Assembly (NCBI GenBank): GCA_035528235.1
Contig: DATKZB010000129.1
Location: forward strand, 1-8,305
Source of the DNA: DATKZB01 sp035528235
GTDB lineage: Bacteria > Planctomycetota > Phycisphaerae > FEN-1346
DNA: 8,305 nt
Direction of reading: 5' to 3'
The position numbers and the translations under genes are program-made. The notes under the pieces were generated by a model. That model was not told the DNA's origin. It saw nothing but the letters and a program-made list of their open reading frames with translations, and ran no database searches. This document shows positions 1 to 5,312 of the stretch, in pieces (the first letter of the stretch is position 1; each line of letters starts with the position of its first letter).

Positions 1-64
1 CGCCGCCGTCCGCGAGGAAACGATCCGGCAAACCATTTTCGCCTGTGCCCCCCGGCGCAGGGGC

Positions 65-361
65 TTACGCGAAATGGCCGGAACCCTCGCACAACTCTTC
101 TCCACCGCCACCCGCGCCGCATAAAACCTGCGAAAGGCTAGTAGATAGCCCTCCCGCGTTTTCGGCTTGCGTGCCTGTCACATCAATGGTCAGCAGGGCT
201 CCCGGCGGGACCGGTACCGGCGGATCGCCGGGCAGCCAGTCGCCGAAGTTACTTGTCAAGTCTACGGTGCCGGCGAAGTCCGCGTACCCGATTTCACACG
301 AAGCGAGCACCAGAAGCACAGCAGATGCGATGACAATGCACTTTCCTCCTTGAATGCGCAT
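65..361 (-). CDS. Small exported protein, possible lipoprotein (98 aa)
   Basis: I do not recognise this protein family. The ATG at 361 is chosen over a GTG at 409 because it has a purine-rich AGGAGG-type ribosome binding site (372-377, continuing as a G-rich run) about 10 nt upstream and begins exactly where a signal sequence starts. Residues 1-28 have a short charged start, a hydrophobic core (about 9-20) and either a lipobox L-A-S-C ending at Cys22 or a signal peptidase I site after G-Y-A (26-28), so lipoprotein versus secreted protein is undecided. The mature part starts with a short polar, beta-prone stretch (D-F-A-G-T-V-D-L), has a proline-rich segment (about 44-53), and ends in a glycine-rich tail with Cys81 and Cys91 that could form a disulfide. 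The TAA is at 65-67. At 98 residues it may be a small complete protein or a 3'-shortened version of a longer one. It is divergent from the plus-strand cluster and looks independently transcribed. Confidence 0.6.
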   Translation of the reverse strand: MRIQGGKCIVIASAVLLVLASCEIGYADFAGTVDLTSNFGDWLPGDPPVPVPPGALLTIDVTGTQAENAGGLSTSLSQVLCGAGGGGEELCEGSGHFA

Positions 362-371
362 GAGTACTCCC

Positions 372-377
372 CCTCCT
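372..377 (-). promoter_or_regulatory. Ribosome binding site of the small exported protein
   Basis: On the minus strand, AGGAGG followed by GGGAG precedes the ATG at 361 with about 10 nt from the core AGGAGG (closer if the downstream G-rich part pairs). It is what decides the start at 361 rather than the upstream GTG at 409. Confidence 0.6.
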
Positions 378-436
378 GTGGACCTAGAGTCCAGACCCAA
401 TGATTGCACTGCGATACCTCCCCCGGACGACGGTAT

Positions 437-464
437 ACTATAAGACAGATTTCGGGAATGTCAA
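437..464 (-). promoter_or_regulatory. Sigma70-type promoter for the small exported protein
   Basis: Read on the minus strand there is a perfect -35 hexamer TTGACA (464-459) and a 5-of-6 match -10 hexamer TATAGT (442-437), separated by 16 bp. Transcription would start near 430, giving a leader of roughly 70 nt before the ATG at 361. The stretch is more AT-rich than the rest of the window. No operator-like symmetry overlaps it; the palindromes at 597-653 lie more than 130 bp upstream. Confidence 0.65.
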
Positions 465-545
465 GTTCAGAGGGGCAGATTCACGAGAAGAAACCGCGAG
501 CGACCTGCCAGTTTGGCACCGTCCTTGCCCGCGATTGATGCCGTT

Positions 546-572
546 CTCTGTGCCCTCCGCGTGCTCTGCGTT
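546..572. repeat. Degenerate tandem 9-mers (three units)
   Basis: Three consecutive 9-mers read CTCTGTGCC, CTCCGCGTG and CTCTGCGTT, giving a CTCYGYGNN consensus. On the other strand they read as CRCRGAG-type units. They lie in non-coding DNA between the minus-strand promoter and the palindromic repeats. The pattern resembles CACAGAG-rich intergenic repeats I recall from environmental bacterial genomes, but I cannot confirm that here. Confidence 0.4.
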
Positions 573-596
573 CAAAGCCCGTTATCATCTCGCCGA

Positions 597-614
597 TTGT
601 TAGAACTCTAACAA
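597..614. promoter_or_regulatory. 18-bp palindrome, copy 1 (operator-like)
   Basis: TTGTTAGA and TCTAACAA are perfect inverted arms separated by AC. Such a symmetric AT-rich site in GC-rich DNA is typical in shape of a dimeric repressor operator, and as RNA it could form a 7-bp hairpin with a 4-nt loop. No regulator gene lies in the window, so an operator role is only a possibility. Confidence 0.45.
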
Positions 615-635
615 ACTTCTCGCCCACCCCGGATT

Positions 636-653
636 TTGTTAGAACTCTAACAA
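636..653. promoter_or_regulatory. 18-bp palindrome, copy 2 (operator-like)
   Basis: This is identical over all 18 bases to the palindrome at 597-614, including the two central bases. Perfect conservation of both arms while flanking bases differ suggests selection on the palindrome or a recent duplication. It lies immediately upstream of the truncated BatA-type reading frame. Confidence 0.45.
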
Positions 654-670
654 CTTTTCGGCCCCTTTGG

Positions 671-1693
671 GGCTGGCGGCCCGGCACGCCCGACGCGGCG
701 TTCTTCATCGAGAAGGCCCTGGCGCCGACGCCCGACTCGCCCTTTCTCGTCAAGCGTCTCGCCGCGGCCGAGGGGACGCCGGCCGACTTGGCCGACGTGC
801 TCGTGGCCATCCTGGCCGACGTCAAGGAGGTTCCCGCGCCGGTGGTCGACGGCCTGGGTCGGCTGCTCGAGCGTGGCGGCGGGATCCTGTTTCTGCCGGG
901 CCAGCGCGTGGAAGCCGAGACCTTCAACCGGGTCTTCGGCGCCATCGCGCCGTGCCGCCTGCGGAGCATTCTGCGGCCCGGTAGCGGCTCGGGGGAGACG
1001 CCGGGGGCCGTGCTGACGAAATGGAACGCCGAGCACCCGGTCTTCGAGGTCTTCAACCGGCCGCATTACGGCGACCTGTCGCTGGCGCGGTTCCAGCAGT
1101 TCTGGGAAATCAGCGATTCGCAGGTCTCGCAGGTCATCGCCCGGTTCGGCGACGACCGGCCGGCGGTCGTCGAGCGCGAGGTCCGCGGCGGCATCTCGAT
1201 GCTGATGACCAGCCCCGTCGACCTCCGGTGGAACAACCTCGCCCTGCGGGCTGTCTTCCTGCCGTACCTCCACGAGACGGTGCGATACCTGGCCGTCCGG
1301 CGCACCACTCGGACGGGTTACCAGGTCGGCGAGACGCTGCCCGTGGCGGCCGACCGGCAGGTCGTGGACCCCCGGGGTGCCGCGCTGGAGGCCGGGAGCG
1401 CCGTCGCGGCCATGCCGGGGTTCTATGTCACCCGCGGACCGGGCGGCGAGGAACCGTTCCAGTTGGCCGTCAACCGCGACGGCGACGAGGCCGACCCGGC
1501 CGCCATCGACCCCGAGCAGATTGTCGCGGCCGTCCAGACGGCCGAGGCCGACCTGGCCGAGGTCCGCGAGGCCGCCGCCGAGCAGACCGAGCAACAGACC
1601 GACGACACGGACCTCTGGTGGTACGTGGTGCTGGCCGTGGTGATGCTAAGCGTGGCCGAACTGTTTGTCGCCAACCGGACGATGCGGCACTGA
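671..1693 (+). pseudogene. BatA-type membrane protein, 5'-truncated (C-terminal part only)
   Basis: This is the C-terminal part of a planctomycete-type BatA protein. Full-length family members start with a double-transmembrane BatA domain, then a VWA domain, then a glutamine-amidotransferase-like region and a C-terminal membrane helix; they are thought to act in Bat/MoxR envelope complexes. Seen here: an amidotransferase-like region with R-G-G-G-I-L-F-L-P-G (coded about 869-901), a membrane-proximal region containing G-F-Y-V-T-R-G and F-Q-L-A-V-N-R-D, an acidic/Gln-rich linker, and a C-terminal helix (about 1613-1675) ending N-R-T-M-R-H. The frame is open back to 539, but it has no ATG, GTG or TTG before a TTG at 788, which already lies inside homologous sequence and has only a weak GAGGGG 12 nt upstream. 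Sequence before about 671 is repeat DNA. The BatA helices and VWA domain are therefore missing. The left end given is approximate. It is followed after 110 bp by the next damaged gene. Confidence 0.7.
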
Positions 1694-1741
1694 TGGTTGA
1701 TGACGGGTCCGGCTGTTGAGAGACTGATCACAACGGGGGTT

Positions 1742-1763
1742 CACGGCTTGCCAGCAAGCCGTG
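1742..1763. repeat. Perfect GC-rich palindrome in the 1694-1803 gap
   Basis: Arms CACGGCTTGC (1742-1751) and GCAAGCCGTG (1754-1763) are perfect complements; in RNA this makes a 9-bp stem with a 4-nt loop. TTCACG (1740-1745) could alternatively pair with CGTGAA (1767-1772), giving a competing 6-bp outer stem. No T-tract follows, so it is not a classical intrinsic terminator. It may be a REP-like dispersed palindrome, an mRNA processing or stability hairpin, or a partial attenuator between the two genes. Confidence 0.55.
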
Positions 1764-1803
1764 GCACGTGAAAAGGCCGGACGCAGGAATCGAGGAGCAT
1801 GCC

Positions 1804-2831
1804 ATGACGGATTACGCGCGAGTGGCGGCTCAACTGGCCATGGTTCGCCGGGCTTGGCGGCGACGGCGGGTGCTGGCGGGGGCGGCCATTGTGGTCCTGG
1901 AGTCGCTGGCGATCTTCACGCTGGTCCTCCTGGCCGACTGGCTCTACCAGCCGACGCCCGTGGTGCGGGTGGCCTTCTTCGCGGTGGCGCTGGCCGCCAT
2001 TGCGGCGCTGGTCGTCCGGCACATCGTGGTTCACCTGGTGCGGCGAATCCCGGACGCTCAGGTGGCGCTGTACGTCGAAGAGCATCGCGGCGAGTTCCAG
2101 GGCGCGTTGATGACGGCGGCCGAGTTCGGCCACGCCACCGACGTCTCGCCCGCCCAGGCACGGCTGATTGCCGCCGCCATGGACGCGGCCGTCGCGCGGG
2201 CGTCGAAACTCAACATGCGGTCCGTCGTTACGCTCCGGCGGTTCCGCAAGTACGGCGTGGCGGCGGCCGTCCTGCTGGTGGCGTACGTCGGCACGTGCCT
2301 GGTGTTCCCGCAGAGCGTGGGCCGGCACGCGGCCCGGGTGCTGACGCCGTGGCGGGTGACGGCCGAGGACCTGGCCCGCCAGGCCGGGCCGGCGGGGCGG
2401 CCGTTCGAGGAGGCCGCCCGGCAGCCGATCGTGTTCACGCTCTCGCAGGGCGACGTGCGACTGGCCAGCGGCGGCCAGTTCGACCTCGAGACGCTGCTCT
2501 CGCGTCCGACCGACGACACGGTCCGCCTCCACTTCCGCTCCGTCGCGGCAGGCACCTGGAGCGGCGGCGCTTTACCCCGGCCGAGGCCGAACAGATTCGT
2601 AAGGCCACCGACGACCTCGATCGCCTGGCGGTCGTCCTCGCCACGGAGGAGGCCACGCGGGCCGAACTCCTGGGCGTCGTCCGTCAGGTCGGCGGCAAAC
2701 TCATGGCCGAGCTGGCCGCCAAACTCGAGGCCGAACGCCTCAAAGGTTTCCAGCGCGAGGAGTGTCCGCCGCAGTACCGGCCGCTCGTCAACCGGTACTA
2801 TGAGTTGCTGAGCCAGGCGGGAACCGAATGA
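1804..2831 (+). pseudogene. Bat-cluster multi-TM protein (DUF4175-like), internally deleted and frameshifted
   Basis: The start ATG at 1804 is preceded by GAGGAG (about 1791-1796). Residues 1-250 hold three hydrophobic segments (about 24-46, 52-75 and 149-168), then a periplasmic start (A-R-V-L-T-P-W) and part of an Ig-like domain. This matches the N-terminus of long DUF4175-like proteins that sit between BatA and the VWA gene in planctomycete Bat clusters; the family label is tentative. At about 2560-2575 coding quality changes frame: the original frame takes unusual codons (TTA, AGA, GTA), while the +2-shifted frame continues with well-used codons into a charged helical C-terminus, R-F-T-P-A-E-A-E-Q and then P-P-Q-Y-R-P-L-V-N-R-Y-Y-E-L-L, ending TGA 2829-2831. 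That segment resembles the extreme C-terminus of such proteins. ATG to TGA is 1028 nt, not a multiple of three. Relatives are, as I recall, several hundred residues longer, so loss of the middle is likelier than one indel. As written, the N-terminal frame would end at 2811. Confidence 0.6.
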
Positions 2832-2849
2832 AAGGGCTGAGGCACACCG

Positions 2850-5144
2850 ATGTTTGAGGCGCTGTTCAAATACCCGTACGACGTATTCGTCCAGGCGACG
2901 CCCGCGCGGCTGAGTCGCGTGCCGGTTGAGGCGTTGGTGCTGGCGTTGGTGGCCGTGGTGGTCCTGGCGTGGTACTTGTATCGGCGTCCGTCGCCGCAAG
3001 GTCGGTCGCGGCCGAACTGGCTGCTCGTGGCGCTTCGGGCGGCGGCGCTGGGCATTCTGCTGATCGTGCTGGCGGTGCCGGCGTTGGAGATCGCGCGGCC
3101 GTCGCGGGCGGTGTTCACGGCGGTGCTGGTCGATTGCTCGCGGTCGATGTCGATACCCGACGCCAAGGGCCCCGGCGGGGCGAAGGGGCGCCTGGATGCC
3201 GCCATCGACGCGCTGGCCGGCGAGGCCGGCCTCGTGGGGCAGATGGGCCGGGTCTCGAACGTCCTCGTCTACGCGTTCGACCAGGAGGCCCGCCGCGCCG
3301 CCGACGTCCGGACGCTGAAGGCCGAGGGCCAGTCGACCAACCTGTTCGCGGCGGTCCGCGACATGGAGGCCGAACTGCGCGGCCTGCCCCTGGCCGCCGT
3401 CGTTCTGGTGACCGACGGGTGCCGGAACGAGGGCGGCGGCGCCGACGACGTGGCCGGCCTGCTCAAGGCCCGACGCGTGCCGCTCTACACGGTCGGCCTG
3501 GGCAACCCCAATCCGCCGCGCGACTACGAGATTCGCAGTGTGTTCCCGCCCAAGTGGGTTCGCCGGAACACCGAGGTCGAGGTATTCGTCACCGTCCGCC
3601 ACACCGACCTGCCGGGCCCGTTCGACATCGCCGTCACGCGCGAGGGCACGGCGCTGGCGTCGCAGCGGGTGGTGCCCAAGAAGGACGCCGGCGACGTCGA
3701 GCGGGTGCGCGTCCGCTTCACGCCCGACGTCGAGGGGGCGGCCAGTTACACGGTTTCCATTCCGCCGGCGCCGAACGAGGCTGTGACCGACAACAACGCG
3801 CGCACCTTCCCGCTCGAGATCAAGGACGACCGGCTGCCGGTCCTGTACGTCGAGGGGAGCCCGCGGATGGAGTATCGTTTCCTCCGGCGGGCCCTGTATC
3901 GCGACCGCGACTTCCGGCTGGTCGGCCTGTTGCGGCTGGCCAAGGACCGGTTCCTGGTGCAGGGGCTGAACCAGGGCGAACAGTACCTGGAGAACGGTTT
4001 TCCGAATCCGGGCGGCGGGGCGCTCGGGCAGGAGGCCGAGAAACGCCTGTTCGGGTTCGAGGCCATTATCCTGGGCGACATCGAGGCGGGGTACTTCAGC
4101 CCCGAGCAACTCGCCCTCATCGAGAAGTTCGTCCGCGTCCGCGGCGGCGGGCTGCTGATGCTGGGCGGCGTCAACTCCTTCGGCCTGGGCAAGTACGCTG
4201 CGACGCCCGTCGGCCGGATGTTGCCGGTGCCGGTGTCGGCCGACGATCCCGCGTATTCCGACGAGCAGTATCGCGTCCGCGTCACCGACGCGGGCCTGAC
4301 GCATCCGCTGATGCGACTGGTGCCCGATGCCGAGGACAACCGGCTTCTGTGGGAGAAGGCGCCGCCGTTCATCGGCGTCACGCCCATCCGCCGGGCCAAG
4401 CCGGGCGCCATGGTGCTGCTGGAGCACGAGACGACGGGCCTGCCGGTGCTGGCCGTCCAGGAGTACGGCCAGGGCCGCGTGGCGGGGTTCACGTCGGGCG
4501 GGTCGTGGTACGGGCAGGTCTCCAGGCCCGCCAACGACGAGTTCCACGAGAAGTTCTGGAAGCAGGTCGTCCGCTGGCTCGTGGCCGGGGCCAAGGAGCG
4601 GCTGGACGTGGAGGTGGACCCCGACGTGTGCGAGCGCGGCCGCCCGGTCGTCATCACGGCGGTGGTCCGCGAGAAGGACCTTCAGCCGGTCAACGACGCC
4701 GTGGTCGCGGCCACGGTCACGAACCCCATCGGTAACGCCGAGACGGTGCCGATGGACTGGATCCTTTCGGAAGACGGCGTGTACCAGTGCCGGTTCGTGC
4801 CGACCGACGAGGGACGTTACCGCGTGGCGGTGCAGGTGCAGGGGTGGGACCTGGAACCGCGCACGTGTCTGTTCGAGGTGTCGGAGCCCGTGGTCGAGTT
4901 CTCCAATGCGGGCCTGAAGGAGGACGTGCTCCGCCGGATGGCCCAGGCGACCGGCGGGCGGTACGTCGGCGTGACCGAGACGGCGTCGCTGCCGGCCGAT
5001 ATCGCTCGGCACGTCCAGGCCGCCAGCCAGGCGGGCATCCAGCCCGAGAGGCGGCAGGTCTGGGACATGCCCTCGGTCTTTCTGGTGCTGCTGGGTATAA
5101 TGGCTGTGGAATGGTTCATCCGGCGCCGGCGCGGCTTGGCGTGA
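2850..5144 (+). CDS. VWA / glutamine amidotransferase-like membrane protein (764 aa)
   Basis: A large membrane-anchored protein with, in order: two N-terminal helices (about 25-44 and 57-79); a von Willebrand A domain (about 88-225) with an intact metal site D95-x-S97-x-S99, T163 and D189 in V-T-D-G; an Ig-like strand-rich region (about 230-325); a glutamine-amidotransferase-like fold (about 326-585) with V-L-Y-V-E-G-S-P-R, I-I-L-G-D and R-G-G-G-L-L-M-L-G-G but no obvious catalytic Cys-His-Glu set; a second Ig-like region (about 586-680); and a C-terminal helix (about 740-757) followed by an Arg-rich tail. The VWA domain should bind a divalent metal and a protein partner, with most of the chain probably periplasmic. 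The ATG at 2850 has GAGG 7-8 nt upstream and starts 18 nt after the preceding stop, suggesting cotranscription. It is apparently intact, unlike its upstream neighbours, and is the strongest gene of the Bat-like module here. Its last 12 codons recur out of frame at 5201-5239. Confidence 0.9.
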   Translation: MFEALFKYPYDVFVQATPARLSRVPVEALVLALVAVVVLAWYLYRRPSPQGRSRPNWLLVALRAAALGILLIVLAVPALEIARPSRAVFTAVLVDCSRSMSIPDAKGPGGAKGRLDAAIDALAGEAGLVGQMGRVSNVLVYAFDQEARRAADVRTLKAEGQSTNLFAAVRDMEAELRGLPLAAVVLVTDGCRNEGGGADDVAGLLKARRVPLYTVGLGNPNPPRDYEIRSVFPPKWVRRNTEVEVFVTVRHTDLPGPFDIAVTREGTALASQRVVPKKDAGDVERVRVRFTPDVEGAASYTVSIPPAPNEAVTDNNARTFPLEIKDDRLPVLYVEGSPRMEYRFLRRALYRDRDFRLVGLLRLAKDRFLVQGLNQGEQYLENGFPNPGGGALGQEAEKRLFGFEAIILGDIEAGYFSPEQLALIEKFVRVRGGGLLMLGGVNSFGLGKYAATPVGRMLPVPVSADDPAYSDEQYRVRVTDAGLTHPLMRLVPDAEDNRLLWEKAPPFIGVTPIRRAKPGAMVLLEHETTGLPVLAVQEYGQGRVAGFTSGGSWYGQVSRPANDEFHEKFWKQVVRWLVAGAKERLDVEVDPDVCERGRPVVITAVVREKDLQPVNDAVVAATVTNPIGNAETVPMDWILSEDGVYQCRFVPTDEGRYRVAVQVQGWDLEPRTCLFEVSEPVVEFSNAGLKEDVLRRMAQATGGRYVGVTETASLPADIARHVQAASQAGIQPERRQVWDMPSVFLVLLGIMAVEWFIRRRRGLA

Positions 5145-5145
5145 C
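5106..5145 (+). repeat. Direct repeat, copy 1 (VWA gene terminus)
   Basis: This segment, inside the 3' end of the VWA gene, encodes V-E-W-F-I-R-R-R-R-G-L-A and the stop. Its first 20 bases, GTGGAATGGTTCATCCGGCG, are identical to 5201-5220, and most of the remaining bases up to and just past the stop also match. Confidence 0.8.
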
Positions 5146-5152
5146 GAGTTTG

Positions 5153-5180
5153 GCGCGGCGGGTACGGGGACCCGCCGCGC
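5153..5180. repeat. Perfect 11-bp stem-loop after the VWA gene
   Basis: Arms GCGCGGCGGGT (5153-5163) and ACCCGCCGCGC (5170-5180) are perfect complements around a 6-nt loop (ACGGGG), starting 8 nt after the VWA stop codon. No T-run follows, so it is a poor match to an intrinsic terminator. It could reduce read-through, protect the upstream mRNA 3' end, or be a REP-like dispersed element. It lies between the two copies of the duplicated gene terminus. Confidence 0.65.
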
Positions 5181-5200
5181 ACGTAGTCGACCACGCGCCG

Positions 5201-5239
5201 GTGGAATGGTTCATCCGGCGACGGAAGGGCCTGGCGTAA
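5201..5239 (+). pseudogene. Orphan copy of a VWA-gene C-terminus
   Basis: This segment encodes V-E-W-F-I-R-R-R-K-G-L-A followed by TAA, the same last 12 residues as the VWA protein with one Arg-to-Lys change. It lies 95 bp downstream of the first copy and therefore in a different frame. The first 20 bases are identical between copies; differences after that are mostly synonymous third-position changes (CGC/CGA, GGC, TTG/CTG, TGA/TAA), as expected for a diverged coding paralogue rather than a fresh slippage duplication. It probably is the 3' remnant of a second gene of the same family that was otherwise lost by deletion, possibly by recombination between the two gene ends. A GC-rich palindrome lies between the copies. 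Confidence 0.65.
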
Positions 5240-5300
5240 CGGGGCGATTGCTTCACCCGTCCGCGCTTGCATCAGGGCAGGGGGCTGTGGCAGCGCGGGC

Positions 5301-5306
5301 AGGAGG
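5301..5306 (+). promoter_or_regulatory. Strong ribosome binding site of the DUF4159 gene
   Basis: AGGAGG, continuing as TGG, sits 6 nt before the ATG at 5313. It is the best Shine-Dalgarno sequence on the plus strand here and fixes the start, which is consistent with a long pre-Tat segment of about 32 residues. Confidence 0.7.
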
Positions 5307-5312
5307 TGGCTG

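Larger units (their letters stand above)
597..671. repeat. Two imperfect 39-bp tandem units, each led by a palindrome
   Basis: Unit 1 (597-635) and unit 2 (636 to about 671-674) both start with TTGTTAGAACTCTAACAA and continue with a similar C-T-T-Y-T-C-G-S-C-C-C stretch, one base being extra in unit 1. The start-to-start distance is 39 bp. The tails then diverge; unit 2 ends in a small GCCCC-TTT-GGGGC hairpin (661-673). The unit pair abuts the point where recognisable BatA-type coding sequence begins, so it marks a possible recombination or assembly junction. With only two units and no spacer variation this is not a CRISPR array. Confidence 0.7.

Noticed and set aside
47..64. Intrinsic terminator for the minus-strand small gene
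   Set aside because: Only a 5-bp GCCCC/GGGGC stem with an 8-nt loop and no T-tract on the relevant strand.
1..64. Start of another minus-strand gene from an ATG at 36
   Set aside because: Only 12 codons are visible before the window edge, without a clear ribosome binding site, so no support either way.
326..585. Active glutamine amidotransferase domain in the VWA protein (residue positions 326-585 of the 2850-5144 gene)
   Set aside because: The fold-like pattern is there but I see no nucleophile Cys motif or His-Glu pair, so I call it amidotransferase-like only. The coordinates given here are residue numbers; the corresponding bases are about 3825-4604.
597..653. Terminal inverted repeats of an insertion sequence
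   Set aside because: Each copy is palindromic, so orientation is undefined; there is no transposase and only 21 bp between them.
597..671. CRISPR array
   Set aside because: There are only two units, the repeat is 18 bp with a 21-bp gap that is itself partly repeated, and no cas genes are present.
788..1693. A complete 301-residue gene starting at TTG 788
   Set aside because: Convincing homologous coding extends upstream of 788, the ribosome binding site is weak, and the result would start in the middle of a domain.
2969..4735. 588-codon plus-strand frame overlapping the VWA gene
   Set aside because: It is an Arg/Gly/Pro-rich out-of-frame reading of the VWA gene with no domain or start signal.
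2058..5012. 984-codon open frame on the minus strand
   Set aside because: It lies antisense to the intact VWA gene, is rich in Arg, His, Ala, Asp and Gln with no domains, and is expected from GC-biased third positions.
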